Shown here: piece by piece, positions 32,231 through 41,729 of the stretch
How positions within the stretch are numbered: the first letter of the stretch is position 1
Layout of the letters: every line of letters begins with the position of its first letter
Source: Nitrospinaceae bacterium
GTDB taxonomy: Bacteria > Nitrospinota > Nitrospinia > Nitrospinales > Nitrospinaceae
Assembly (NCBI GenBank): GCA_029261395.1
Contig: JAJDBJ010000036.1
Span: 55,730 to 119,729 of the forward strand
Reading direction: 5' to 3'
DNA: 64,000 bases
Program-made: the position numbers and the translations under genes
The notes under the pieces: generated by a model
Databases searched by the model: none
Seen by the model: only the letters and a program-made list of their open reading frames with translations
What the model was told of the DNA's origin: nothing

Positions 32231-34810
32231 TTATTCCGCTCTCACGGATTCTTTGGGGTTGAGGCGGGTGGCGAGACGGGCGGGGTAGAGTCCCGCCGCG
32301 CAGGCGACAACCCAGAATAAAAAAACGGCGATCAGAATAAAACCGTAGGGGTAATGGACGAGAATGGTCCAGCCGAATGATTGCTTGTTGATCACGAAAA
32401 TCAGAAGATAAGAAACCACAATACCTGCCGCCAGTCCCAACACGGAACCGATCACTCCCAGCAGTGCCGCCTCGATCAGAATCATTTTCTTGACCTGTTC
32501 CTGAAACGCGCCGATGAAACGCAGGATTCCGATTTCTCGCCGACGTTCGATAATCAACGAGATCAACGTATTGAACAATCCCAGAATGGCAACGCCGACG
32601 CCGATAATTTCCAGTGAATAAGTGATGGCGAAGGTGTTATCGAAAATCCTCAACACTTCTTTTTTGAGTTCCTGATTGGACCGCACGATGATTCGGTCGG
32701 AGCTGCCGAGGGTGCGGATGATTTCCTTGCGCACGGTTGGCAGGTGTCGGGCATCCTGCAGGTACACCACGAAGCTGTTGACGTTGGGGTCGTTGTAATA
32801 TTTCAGGTAGGTGCCGCGGTCGACGATAATCAGTCCCTGCTCCTGCGAGTAGTCGTAATAAATGGCCGCGATTTCTATCTCCACTGTTCCAGCCGGAGTG
32901 TTCAGTGTCAAGCGGTCACCCGTGTCCAGCTGGTGCTTCAAGGAAAACGATTCGGATACGATGGCGCGATTCTGCCTCACCAGCAACCCGGCCAACTCGC
33001 TGGCGGGAGGACCTTTCTTAATTAACAGGTTGCCGTAACGTGACAGGGTGTCGAAATCTCCCGAGGCGAGGAGGACCGGTTCATCGTCATAGGAAATGGG
33101 GATGGCGCGGAATAAATCGACTGCCTTTACGCCATTTATATTTCGGAGTGCGTCCACTTTATCGAGCGGCAGGGTGTGCTCGTAATCAATATTTTTTCCG
33201 CCGGCAGTGCGGACGAACAGGTCGGCTTGCAGGGTCTGGTTGATCCACAACTCGACCGTTTGGCGGAAACTGTGCACCATGATCGACATGCTGATCACCA
33301 TCATGAACGCGATGGCCAAAGACGCCACGGCGATGGAGTTGCGGCCCACGTTTTGCGACAGGTTCATGCTGGCCAACAGGCCTTCGCCCCCGAACCAGCG
33401 CTTGCACAATCCGTGCGAAAAATCGCGCAGGAGCATCAGGCTCGAAGGTGCCAGGAAGGAGATTCCCATCACGATGAAAAATACGGATAAAAATCCAAAA
33501 TAAGGAAACTGGCCGATGGCTGGCAGTTGCGAACACAAACCTGCCAGCAGGAATACGCCCAACCCGGTGAGGGTCAGTTTGCGATTGCCGCGAAAAATTT
33601 TGAGATCGTAACTGCCGCGCCGCATCACTTGAGTCGGTGAGGTGGTGGCGGCATCCCAGGCGGGGATGACGGCGGAGACGAACGACAACCCGACTCCGAA
33701 CAGGAAATAGAGTCCCATCTGATCCCAGTGAAAATCGATTTCGGTGACCTGGGTGGAAGCGTACAGGTTGTTGACGGTGAGCGCGACCGCCTCCAGCGAA
33801 AATTGCGCCATATAATATCCCAACCCGATACCGAGGGCGGAGCCTAGGGTGCCGATCACGCCTGCTTCCAGTAAAAATATGGAAGCGATCAATCCCGGTG
33901 AAGCACCCAGGGCGCGCAGGGTTCCGATCTCCGTTCGGCGCCGCACCACCGACAGGGACACCATATTGTAGATGAGGTACAGGCCGACCAGCAGAGCGAC
34001 GAAGCTGAGTGCCGTCAGGTTGTATTGGAACGCGCGCAACATTTTTTCAACCTGCCGGTTTCTGCGTTCCGGCCGGTCGACCCGCAGAAAATCCGGAAGC
34101 ACCTCCGAAATTTTCTGTTTCATGAAGTCGAAATCTCCCTCCTTCAGAAACTCCACGTCGATGCGGTCCAGCTTGCCGATTTTGCCGAACGTATTTTGCG
34201 CCGCCAACAGATGCATGGCCGCGAAATTCCGGGTCAACGCTTTGGCCATGCCCTTGTCTTCGAGAATACCGTTGACGTTGAGTTTGCGTTCCTTGCCGTT
34301 GATCAGTAAATGAATGGGATCGCCGGGTTTGAAGTGCGTTCCCGGAATAAATTTTTCCGGTAAAATGATGCCTCGGGGATCCAGCAGGAGCGGTAGCAGT
34401 GCTGTTAAATTCTTACGCTTGGTTTTGAGAGAAAAATCACGGATGCCGTTGGCCTTCATCAGGTCGGTGCCCACGATTTCCACCACCTCGTTACTGCCCG
34501 TCTCCACTCCGTAACCCCGTATAATCGGGTAGGCTCGTATCCATTCGGCGAGCGGTTGCAGGTCATCCAAATATTTCTGATCGAAAGGGATGCCTTCGGC
34601 AACGATCACGGCGTCAGCCTTGCCCAATGCCAGGTCGACCGTCTCACTAAAGGACATCAATGTCTGACGGTTGGCGAGTTGGATGCTCAGGAATACCGAC
34701 ACGCCGATGGCAACTCCGAGAATGGTGATGGCAAATCGGAACGGGTCACGCGCCAGCGGGCGCAGGATGAGTGCGGTGAAAAGGTCCTTGAAGTAAATTA
34801 GAAAGCTCAT
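32231..34810 (-). CDS. ABC transporter permease with two FtsX domains
   Basis: An 859-residue inner-membrane protein. An N-terminal transmembrane segment (FAITILGVAIGVSVFLSIQ) precedes a large periplasmic MacB-like domain. A first FtsX block (NLTALSFVALLVGLYLIYNMV, RRRTEIGTLRALGASPG) is followed by a central membrane block, then a second periplasmic domain, and a second FtsX block (IISLIIERRREIGILRFIGAF). This 4+2+4-like topology resembles permeases that extract lipids or lipoproteins, or that support export, rather than import. Its ATPase is encoded immediately upstream. Substrate unknown. Confidence 0.9.
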   Translation of the reverse strand: MSFLIYFKDLFTALILRPLARDPFRFAITILGVAIGVSVFLSIQLANRQTLMSFSETVDLALGKADAVIVAEGIPFDQKYLDDLQPLAEWIRAYPIIRGYGVETGSNEVVEIVGTDLMKANGIRDFSLKTKRKNLTALLPLLLDPRGIILPEKFIPGTHFKPGDPIHLLINGKERKLNVNGILEDKGMAKALTRNFAAMHLLAAQNTFGKIGKLDRIDVEFLKEGDFDFMKQKISEVLPDFLRVDRPERRNRQVEKMLRAFQYNLTALSFVALLVGLYLIYNMVSLSVVRRRTEIGTLRALGASPGLIASIFLLEAGVIGTLGSALGIGLGYYMAQFSLEAVALTVNNLYASTQVTEIDFHWDQMGLYFLFGVGLSFVSAVIPAWDAATTSPTQVMRRGSYDLKIFRGNRKLTLTGLGVFLLAGLCSQLPAIGQFPYFGFLSVFFIVMGISFLAPSSLMLLRDFSHGLCKRWFGGEGLLASMNLSQNVGRNSIAVASLAIAFMMVISMSIMVHSFRQTVELWINQTLQADLFVRTAGGKNIDYEHTLPLDKVDALRNINGVKAVDLFRAIPISYDDEPVLLASGDFDTLSRYGNLLIKKGPPASELAGLLVRQNRAIVSESFSLKHQLDTGDRLTLNTPAGTVEIEIAAIYYDYSQEQGLIIVDRGTYLKYYNDPNVNSFVVYLQDARHLPTVRKEIIRTLGSSDRIIVRSNQELKKEVLRIFDNTFAITYSLEIIGVGVAILGLFNTLISLIIERRREIGILRFIGAFQEQVKKMILIEAALLGVIGSVLGLAAGIVVSYLLIFVINKQSFGWTILVHYPYGFILIAVFLFWVVACAAGLYPARLATRLNPKESVRAE

Positions 34811-34835
34811 GATTAGCGAAGAGTCCTTCCTATAT

Positions 34836-35507
34836 TCATTTCAAGGTCGCCAGTGTGCCGTCGCGGATTTCGAAATGGCGGTTGCCGTAGTGAGCGGCCT
34901 GGGGGTTGTGCGTGACCACGACCACGGTGGTTTCAAAATCTTCACTGGCTTGTTTGAGGAGGTCGAGAATTTTGAGCCCGTTTTCTGAATCGAGGTTGCC
35001 GGTGGGTTCGTCCGCCAGTAGCAAAGCGGGCTGATGCACCAGCGCGCGGGCAATGGCGACCCTCTGCATTTCACCGCCGGATAATTCGGCGGGGAAAGAA
35101 CGGGCGCGGTGTTTCAAGCCAACGTAATCCAGTAACGTGTCGATCCGGTCCTTGCCTTCGCGCGAGGCATGGCTGAGCAATAGCGGCAGTTCGATATTTT
35201 CGATGACCGACAGGGTGGGCATGAGATTGAAAAACTGGAAGACGAAACCGATATCCCGCCGTCGTAGTTGGGTCAATTCGCGGTCGCTCATCCCGGAAAG
35301 CGAATGGCCGTTCAGGTAAATTTCGCCCTCGTCCGGCGTGTCCAGTCCCCCCATGCAATTGAGCAGGGTTGTTTTGCCGCCGCCGCTGGGACCCATCACT
35401 GTAACGAAATCTTTTTTCTCCAGACTCAGGCTCACGTCCACGAGCGCGGCAATGCGTGTTCCGCCCGCCTGAAAATATTTGGAAACCTTCTCGAATCGAA
35501 CAATCAT
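34836..35507 (-). CDS. ABC transporter ATP-binding protein (MacB/LolD-type)
   Basis: A 223-residue ATPase of the MacB/LolD/FtsE class. Walker A is MGPSGGGKTTLLN, the Q-loop lies in FVFQFFNLMPTLSVIEN, the signature is LSGGEMQRVAIARAL, and Walker B is LLLADEPTGNLD. It starts at the ATG giving MIVRFEKVSKYF; earlier in-frame codons are not family-like. The permease gene follows 25 bases downstream, so the two form a functional pair. Confidence 0.95.
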   Translation of the reverse strand: MIVRFEKVSKYFQAGGTRIAALVDVSLSLEKKDFVTVMGPSGGGKTTLLNCMGGLDTPDEGEIYLNGHSLSGMSDRELTQLRRRDIGFVFQFFNLMPTLSVIENIELPLLLSHASREGKDRIDTLLDYVGLKHRARSFPAELSGGEMQRVAIARALVHQPALLLADEPTGNLDSENGLKILDLLKQASEDFETTVVVVTHNPQAAHYGNRHFEIRDGTLATLK

Positions 35508-35741
35508 GATGGTGTGAGGAAATACTCCAAAGAATGAAAGAGGCTCGGTCACTCCCAGAAGAATTAAGGGAATGAGCGGTCAATCTTATCAAAAATTAGC
35601 CGGTAAGTGGGATTTCTCCCGGTCTTTCGCTTTCCCATTGTCCACTTTCTTCCTGCCGAAACAGTGGTGCAACCCTCCTTTTCAATGTATGATTGCCTGA
35701 AACTAAACTCCAATTTAATCATTTTGGCTGGCAGGAAACTC

Positions 35742-36929
35742 ATGGCGATTTCGCAGAAAGTTCACGATTTTATGGAGCGGGCCTCGTGGATCCGCAAGAT
35801 GTTCGAAGAGGGCATTCGGCTGAAGCAGGAATTCGGTGCTGACAATGTGTTCGATTTGTCCCTCGGCAATCCGGTGGCAGAGCCTCCTCAGGAACTGGTC
35901 AATGCCATGATTGCCGCCGCGAAGGATGCAACAACAGGCCAGCATCGCTACATGCCCAACGCCGGATTGGAGGCCACCCGCCAGGCGGTGGCGGAAGCAC
36001 TCTCCGAAGAATGTAAGGTTTCGATGTCGGCCAGCGACATAGTTATGGTGTGTGGTGCGGCCGGCGGATTGAATATCACTCTCAAAACCCTGCTCGATCC
36101 CGGCGACGAGGTGATCGTGTTCGCACCTTATTTCGTAGAGTATTTGTTTTATGCCGACAACCACGGCGGCAAAGCGGTGCCGGTGAATACGCGGGACGAT
36201 TTCTCGATCGATTTGGAATCGTTTCGGGCGGCAGTGACATCTAAAACTAAAGCGGTGATCATTAACTCGCCCAACAATCCGACCGGGGTCGTGTATTCCC
36301 GGCAAGCGTTACAAGAGTTGGCCGATGCTCTGCGGGAGAAGTCGAAGGAAATCGGGCACGCGATTTATCTGATCTCCGACGACCCATACAAGAAAATCGT
36401 GTTCGATGGGTTGGAGACGCCGAACATTCTCGACTTGTACGAGAACAGTATTTATATCACCTCGCACTCCAAGGATTTGGCAGTGCCGGGCGAACGTATC
36501 GGGTATGTCGCCGTCCACCCGCAGGCGGAAGACGCGGCAGCGGTGATGGCCGGACTCATTTTCTGCAACCGGGTATTGGGGTTTGTCAATGCGTCGGCTC
36601 TGTTCCAAAGGGTGGTGGAGAAGATTCAGCACGTCACAGTGGATGTCGAACAATACCGAAAGCGGCGCGATTTTCTTTATAAGGAACTCACCGGCATCGG
36701 TTACGAAGTGGTGAAGCCGCAGGGGGCCTTTTATTTTTTCCCCAAGTCGCCGATTGCAGATGAAGTGGAATTCGCCCGACTGCTGGCCGAGAGAAAAGTG
36801 CTGGTGGTGCCCGGACGCGGGTTTGGGACGCCGGGTTATTTTCGTATATCGACCTGCTTTCCCGACCGAGTGATCGAAGGGGCGCTACCCGGATTGGCTA
36901 CGGCCTACCAGGAAGCTACGAATAAATAA
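35742..36929 (+). CDS. Pyridoxal-phosphate aminotransferase, class I/II
   Basis: A 395-residue fold-type I aminotransferase. The start ATG is preceded by AGGAAA and gives MAISQKVHDFMERASWIRKM. Motifs are FDLSLGNPVAEPP (substrate loop), VVYS after INSPNNPTG, and the Schiff-base Lys in SHSKDLAVPGERIGY. Its C-terminal Arg region is FGTPGYFRISTCF. It resembles aspartate or aromatic aminotransferases, but the substrate is not predictable. It is divergent from the ABC ATPase. Confidence 0.9.
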   Translation: MAISQKVHDFMERASWIRKMFEEGIRLKQEFGADNVFDLSLGNPVAEPPQELVNAMIAAAKDATTGQHRYMPNAGLEATRQAVAEALSEECKVSMSASDIVMVCGAAGGLNITLKTLLDPGDEVIVFAPYFVEYLFYADNHGGKAVPVNTRDDFSIDLESFRAAVTSKTKAVIINSPNNPTGVVYSRQALQELADALREKSKEIGHAIYLISDDPYKKIVFDGLETPNILDLYENSIYITSHSKDLAVPGERIGYVAVHPQAEDAAAVMAGLIFCNRVLGFVNASALFQRVVEKIQHVTVDVEQYRKRRDFLYKELTGIGYEVVKPQGAFYFFPKSPIADEVEFARLLAERKVLVVPGRGFGTPGYFRISTCFPDRVIEGALPGLATAYQEATNK

Positions 36930-36976
36930 GGCCTTCCGCGTGTTTTTAATTTTGTTTTGGAATCGGGAGATTTTGA

Positions 36977-36982
36977 TAGAAT
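36977..36982 (+). promoter_or_regulatory. Extended -10 promoter of the moeB-like gene
   Basis: TAGAAT with an upstream TG (TGATAGAAT) is preceded 19 bp earlier by a weak TTGTTT. The predicted start of transcription is about 46 bases before the start codon. Confidence 0.4.
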
Positions 36983-37034
36983 AGACGTATTCAGCGTTGA
37001 GACAACCAGTAAATTTTAAGGAATGGAAACCATC

Positions 37035-38189
37035 ATGAGTTTAAACCCAGATCAAATCAATCGTTACAGTCGCCATTTATTGTTGCCTGAAGTGGGCATG
37101 GAAGGGCAGGAGAAAATCTGCAACTCCAAAGTTCTGTGTATCGGAACCGGCGGGTTGGGATCTCCGGTGTCTTTGTACCTGGCCGCCGCCGGCGTTGGCA
37201 CATTGGGACTGATCGATTTCGACGTCGTCGATAAAAGTAACCTGCAGAGGCAGATCGCCCACGGTGAATCCACCGTTGGCAAACTCAAAGTCGATTCTGC
37301 CAAAGCCCGCATTGCTGACCTCAATTCAGATGTGGAAGTGATTACCTACAACGAACGCCTCACTGCCGAAAACGCAATGCGTATTTTTGCTGACTGGGAC
37401 ATCATCGTCGATGGCACGGATAATTTTCCGACACGCTATCTGGCCAACGACACCTGTGTGTTGTTGAAGAAGCCTTATATTTACGGATGTATCCTGCGTT
37501 TCGAAGGTCAGGTTTCTGTATTCGATTCGCGCACAGGCCCCTGTTACCGGTGTCTGTATCCCGAACCGCCGCCTCCGGGCATGGTGCCCAGTTGTGCCGA
37601 GGGCGGGGTGCTGGGTGTGTTGTGCGGCATTATCGGGAGTTTGCAGACCAACGAAACCCTCAAGTTGATCCTCGAAAAGGGAAATGATTTGACCGGACGT
37701 CTGGTGATCTTTGACGCGCTGGAAACGAAGTTCCGCGAGATGAAACTGCGCAAGGATAAAAACTGTCCGATTTGTGGTGACAACCCGACGATCACAGAGC
37801 TGATCGACTACGAACAGTTCTGCGGTATCCTGCCCCCTCAGGAGGAACCGGCCGATCGCGAAATGGAAATCGAACCGGCTCTGGTCAAACAGATGCTGGA
37901 CAACGGCAAGAAGTTCACGCTGGTGGATGTGCGCGGTCAGGAGGAATATGAAATCTGCCGTATCGATGGGTCCACTCTGATTCCGTTGGATGTCATCGAA
38001 GAGAGAAAAATAGAAAAACTCAATGGATTGAAGAAGGGCGATGAAATTGTGCTTCACTGCAAAGCCGGGGTGCGCAGTCTCAAAGCCGCGAAAGCCCTGA
38101 TCGATATTGGGTTTGAGAATGTCAAAAGCATGCGTGGTGGTATCGAGGAGTGGGCTGAAACCATAGATCCTTCCATGCCACGTTATTGA
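37035..38189 (+). CDS. moeB: MoeB/ThiF-like adenylyltransferase with C-terminal rhodanese domain
   Basis: A 384-residue two-domain protein. Residues 1-250 are an E1-like adenylyltransferase: RYSRHLLLPEVG, the ATP loop GTGGLGSPVSLYLAAAGVG, IDFDVVDKSNLQRQ, and the zinc Cys pairs CYRC and CPIC. Residues ~270-384 form a rhodanese with active-site loop LHCKAGVRS. Such fusions activate and sulfurate the C-terminal Gly-Gly of MoaD or ThiS-like carriers (compare MOCS3/Uba4). The second ATG was chosen for its GGAA spacing. No carrier protein gene is adjacent, so the pathway (molybdopterin, thiamine or cysteine) is open. Confidence 0.92.
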   Translation: MSLNPDQINRYSRHLLLPEVGMEGQEKICNSKVLCIGTGGLGSPVSLYLAAAGVGTLGLIDFDVVDKSNLQRQIAHGESTVGKLKVDSAKARIADLNSDVEVITYNERLTAENAMRIFADWDIIVDGTDNFPTRYLANDTCVLLKKPYIYGCILRFEGQVSVFDSRTGPCYRCLYPEPPPPGMVPSCAEGGVLGVLCGIIGSLQTNETLKLILEKGNDLTGRLVIFDALETKFREMKLRKDKNCPICGDNPTITELIDYEQFCGILPPQEEPADREMEIEPALVKQMLDNGKKFTLVDVRGQEEYEICRIDGSTLIPLDVIEERKIEKLNGLKKGDEIVLHCKAGVRSLKAAKALIDIGFENVKSMRGGIEEWAETIDPSMPRY

Positions 38190-38216
38190 TATTGCCTCGG
38201 TTAGAGGTTCGCCGTA

Positions 38217-38245
38217 TTGACATTGCCACTGGGCCAGTTTATGTT
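38217..38245 (+). promoter_or_regulatory. Promoter upstream of the small charged protein
   Basis: A perfect -35 TTGACA (38217-38222) is followed, after exactly 17 bp, by TATGTT (38240-38245, four of six). Transcription would start near 38252, about 80 bases before the GTG start. Confidence 0.55.
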
Positions 38246-38330
38246 GGTGCAAAGTTAAGGTGAAATGTTTAATGATATCTGTCACAATGGGTTTAGAAGG
38301 CTAATTAAGTATTTTTGAAAGGGGTTTGTT

Positions 38331-38699
38331 GTGAGTCATTCCAGTGGCCAGGACGGGGATTACGAAAAATTATCAAAAGCGATTACCGAAGCGGTATTGA
38401 GTTCTCCCAAGGTCAAGAAAATTGTCTCTGAAATCCAAAAACGCGACGAGATCTGTCCGCAGAGTTTCATGGTTCTCGTGCTGAAACTGCAATCCTTGAC
38501 CGAAGGATTTGATGTGGAAGTCGAAGAGGCTCCTGAAAAATCCAAAAAGAAAGCTCGCCGCACTAAAAAGAAAACAGCGGAAGAGGCGCAGTATATCGAT
38601 GGCGCAAAACTTTCAAAGAAAGAAATCGAGTTTGAAGAGTTCATCAGCGAACGCTTCGATGCGGAAGAGTGGCTTAAGAAAAACGGCCTCATCCTTTAG
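38331..38699 (+). CDS. Small charged cytosolic protein of unknown function
   Basis: A 122-residue protein with a GTG start and a GGGG ribosome site seven bases upstream. The N-terminal ~65 residues are helical ([20 protein letters not shown]). A highly basic tract [14 protein letters not shown] follows, and the C-terminal ~40 residues are acidic/helical ([21 protein letters not shown]). I recognise no family. The basic centre suggests nucleic-acid or protein binding, but that is speculation. Its 3' end overlaps the following methyltransferase gene by 41 bases in another frame. Confidence 0.7.
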   Translation: MSHSSGQDGDYEKLSKAITEAVLSSPKVKKIVSEIQKRDEICPQSFMVLVLKLQSLTEGFDVEVEEAPEKSKKKARRTKKKTAEEAQYIDGAKLSKKEIEFEEFISERFDAEEWLKKNGLIL

Positions 38700-39402
38700 A
38701 GTTCTGTTTTTTTCTTTCCTCGCCTCCCTCTTCCCGGCTTTTCTGTACCCAAAACCCGCACTCCCCATAGATTTTGAAATAGAACGCAAGCGCATGGTGG
38801 ATGTCGACCTGCGCGGTCGCGATATTGTAGACCCCAACGTTCTGGCGGCCATGCTCAAGGTGCCGCGTCACGAGTTTGTAACAGGGGAAAATAAAAATCT
38901 GGCGTACGCTGATTTTCCGCTCCCCATTGGCAAGAACCAAACCATTTCCCAGCCTTATATTGTTGCGCTCATGACCCAGAGTGCGCGTTTGCAACCGGGG
39001 GACCGCGTGTTGGAGATCGGTACTGGATCGGGTTACCAGGCGGCGGTGCTGGCGGAACAGGTGAAGGAGGTGTACACCATCGAAATCATCGAAGCCCTCG
39101 CGAACGATGCCCGGTCTGACCTCGAACGGTTGGGTTATAAGAACGTCAAGGTGAAATACGGAGACGGGTACCAGGGATGGGAAGAGTTTGCGCCTTTTGA
39201 CGCCATTCTATTGACAGCCGCCGCACCGGAAATTCCTCAGCCGTTGATCGATCAGCTTAAAGAGGGCGGACGCTTGGTTTTGCCTTTGGAAGGGGTGTTG
39301 TTTCAGGATCTGGTCCGGATTACCAAAGTGAAGGGCCAGCTGGAGCGAGAAAAAATTACCGGCGTGCGATTTGTTCCCATGACCGGTGAAGTGCGCGAAT
39401 AA
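38659..39402 (+). CDS. pcm: Exported protein-L-isoaspartate O-methyltransferase
   Basis: A 247-residue PIMT that methylates isoaspartyl residues to start their repair. Core motifs are [21 protein letters not shown], the SAM loop [16 protein letters not shown], and [10 protein letters not shown]. The chosen ATG adds a hydrophobic N-terminus, [19 protein letters not shown], that looks like a signal peptide, so the enzyme may be periplasmic. A shorter cytosolic form could start at 38794, but no ribosome site is visible there. The gene overlaps the preceding small gene by 41 bases, suggesting coupled translation. Confidence 0.88.
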   Translation: MRKSGLRKTASSFRVLFFSFLASLFPAFLYPKPALPIDFEIERKRMVDVDLRGRDIVDPNVLAAMLKVPRHEFVTGENKNLAYADFPLPIGKNQTISQPYIVALMTQSARLQPGDRVLEIGTGSGYQAAVLAEQVKEVYTIEIIEALANDARSDLERLGYKNVKVKYGDGYQGWEEFAPFDAILLTAAAPEIPQPLIDQLKEGGRLVLPLEGVLFQDLVRITKVKGQLEREKITGVRFVPMTGEVRE

Positions 39403-39414
39403 AAGGAGGTTCCC

Positions 39415-40218
39415 ATGGCACGTGCCCCGGCGGTGGCCGGAAGGTTTTATCCCGATGATCCAGTGGCATTGCTCGAAGAAGTGCAACGCCATTTGGAACA
39501 TGAGACTCTGAAAGTCAGTGCCCAGGGAGTGATTGTCCCGCACGCGGGATTCAAGTATTCCGGAGACGTCGCGGGTTCGGTGTATTCGCGGATTGAAATC
39601 CCGGATACGGTCATTCTCCTCGGGCCCAATCATACGGGGATGGGCGAACGCATCGCTGTCTACTCCCACGGATCATGGGTCATGCCCTTTGGCGATCTGG
39701 AAATCGATGCCCACATGGCAAAAGCCATCCTCAAAGACCTGCCGATTGCCCGTGCCAGCGAAGATGCCCATCAGTTGGAACATTCGTTGGAAACTCAATT
39801 GCCTTTCCTTCAGTATTTCCGCAAACAATTCAAGTTGGTTCCCATCTGTCTCATGCGTTTGAGTTTCGACGAATGCCAGATGCTGGCTGGGGCAATTGTG
39901 CGGGCGGTCCGATCCTGCAATCGTCCGGTATTGATTGTTGCCAGTTCCGACATGACTCATTATGAAAGCCATACCGACGCCTCTGAAAAAGATCAAAGAG
40001 TGATCGATCAGATTTTAAAGATGGACCCGGAAGGTTTGTTTCGCACAGTGGAGAAACAAGGCATCACCATGTGCGGAGTCAACCCGGCCACGGTGATGCT
40101 GACCGCCTGCAAGGAATTGGGCGCGACGCAAGCCGAACTGATCCGGTATATGACATCGGGTGAAATCAGCGGGGATATGGATCAGGTGGTGGGTTACGCC
40201 GGAATGATTGTACGCTAG
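39415..40218 (+). CDS. MEMO1-family protein (AmmeMemoRadiSam system protein B)
   Basis: A 267-residue MEMO1 homologue. Family motifs are AVAGRFYPDDP, IVPHAGFKYSGDVAG, VILLGPNHTGMG, LEHSLETQLPFLQ and SSDMTHYE. Its His residues form a metal site similar to that of class III nonheme dioxygenases. In many bacteria it travels with an AMMECR1 protein and a radical SAM protein; neither is next to it here. AAAGGAGG precedes the ATG. The stop overlaps the convergent mutase gene by four bases. Biochemical role unknown. Confidence 0.92.
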   Translation: MARAPAVAGRFYPDDPVALLEEVQRHLEHETLKVSAQGVIVPHAGFKYSGDVAGSVYSRIEIPDTVILLGPNHTGMGERIAVYSHGSWVMPFGDLEIDAHMAKAILKDLPIARASEDAHQLEHSLETQLPFLQYFRKQFKLVPICLMRLSFDECQMLAGAIVRAVRSCNRPVLIVASSDMTHYESHTDASEKDQRVIDQILKMDPEGLFRTVEKQGITMCGVNPATVMLTACKELGATQAELIRYMTSGEISGDMDQVVGYAGMIVR

Positions 40219-41576
40219 TTGACGTTCACGTCCGGTTGATACTTCTTGAGTTGCTGGTTGACGATTTGTTGATAGTCGTTCAACTGATCTTCCGTCTTCG
40301 CTTCGAATCGTAGTACAAGTACCGGTTGTGTGTTGGACGCGCGGACCAGGCCCCAACCGTTATCAAACTGGATGCGCACGCCGTCGATGTCCACCACTTC
40401 GTATCGCGACCGGAAATATTTGGTCAACTCTTCGACAATTTTGAACTTCAACGTATCGGGACAGTCGATGCGGATTTCCGGTGTGCTGAAGGTTTTGGGT
40501 AAATCCGAAAGCATATCGGAAAGTTTTTGTGAGGAGGAAGCGACGATTTCCAACACCCGGCACGCCGCAAAAATGGCGTCATCGAAACCGTAGTAGTTGT
40601 CCTTGAAGCACATGTGCCCACTCATTTCTCCAGCCAATAACGCCCCGGATTCGCGCATTTTCTTTTTGATCAGTGAATGTCCGGCGGCGGACATTACCGG
40701 TATGCCGCCATGTTTTTTGATGTCATCGTAAAGGTTTTGCGAACATTTCACTTCGCCCACCACGGCAGTGCCGGGATGTTTCTTCAGTATGTCGCGTGCG
40801 AACAGGATCAGTAACTGATCTCCCCATAACAGATTGCCCTTGTCATCGACCACACCCAGTCGGTCGGCATCGCCGTCGAACCCGATCCCCAGGTCGGCGT
40901 TTTCGGACTGCACCCGGTCCATCAGATCCTGCATGTATTCGGGGACGGTTGGGTCCGGGTGATGGTTCGGAAAGTTGCCGTCTGGTTCACAAAATTGCTC
41001 AATGGGGTCCAGGCCGAGTTTGCGCAATAGTTGAGGGCCGGTGATCCCGAAGCATCCATTGCCTCCGTCGACCACCACCTTGAGCTTTCGGGATATGTTG
41101 ATGGTTTCGCAGATTTTGTCCATATAGGGTTGGAGGATATCGACTTCGCTGGACTGGCCGGTGCCTGTTTCAAAATCGTTGTTGTCGATCAAACCTTTCA
41201 GTATCTGGATTTTATCGCCGTACAAACTGTGCAGACCGTGGCTGATTTTGAATCCGTTGAACTCCGGCGGATTGTGACTGCCGGTGATCATCACGCCGCC
41301 ATCGGGATTCAGGTGGTGCAGTGAAAAATAGGCCACCGGCGTCGGGACACAGCCGATGTCGATCACGTCGCATCCGGTGGAGTTGAGTGCGCGTGTCATG
41401 ATTTTACGAAATTCGATGGAGCTGGTGCGGATGTCCCAACCCAGCGTCAGGGTTTTCCCGCCATCGCGGCGGATGTAGGTGCCGATGGCTTTGCCGATCA
41501 ACTCCACATTCTCTGGAGCCAGGTCTTCCTTCACCAGCCCGCGAATGTCGTATTCTCGAAAGATTTGAGGATTCAT
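40215..41576 (-). CDS. Phosphomannomutase/phosphoglucomutase
   Basis: A 453-residue alpha-D-phosphohexomutase of the AlgC/ManB class, interconverting hexose 1- and 6-phosphates. The phosphoserine loop is GVMITGSHNPPEFNGFK; the metal-binding loop is GIGFDGDADRLGVVDD; sugar-binding GEMSGHMCF and the phosphate-binding C-terminal RASNTQPVLVLRFEA are intact. The N-terminal IFREYDIRGLV is typical. It feeds envelope polysaccharide synthesis and lies next to two sugar-nucleotide genes. Mannose versus glucose preference cannot be judged. Confidence 0.93.
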   Translation of the reverse strand: MNPQIFREYDIRGLVKEDLAPENVELIGKAIGTYIRRDGGKTLTLGWDIRTSSIEFRKIMTRALNSTGCDVIDIGCVPTPVAYFSLHHLNPDGGVMITGSHNPPEFNGFKISHGLHSLYGDKIQILKGLIDNNDFETGTGQSSEVDILQPYMDKICETINISRKLKVVVDGGNGCFGITGPQLLRKLGLDPIEQFCEPDGNFPNHHPDPTVPEYMQDLMDRVQSENADLGIGFDGDADRLGVVDDKGNLLWGDQLLILFARDILKKHPGTAVVGEVKCSQNLYDDIKKHGGIPVMSAAGHSLIKKKMRESGALLAGEMSGHMCFKDNYYGFDDAIFAACRVLEIVASSSQKLSDMLSDLPKTFSTPEIRIDCPDTLKFKIVEELTKYFRSRYEVVDIDGVRIQFDNGWGLVRASNTQPVLVLRFEAKTEDQLNDYQQIVNQQLKKYQPDVNVN

Positions 41577-41729
41577 GGTTTTAAGAGATTAGTTGTCTGT
41601 TATATTAATAAGATAGGGAAATACAGGCATGCGATGGACTAAGGATACGGTAATTCTCTTTATCTGGCAATCCTCGATTTTGTTGGTGGAATGCACAGCC
41701 TGAAAACTAATTCAGACACAGTCACCTCT

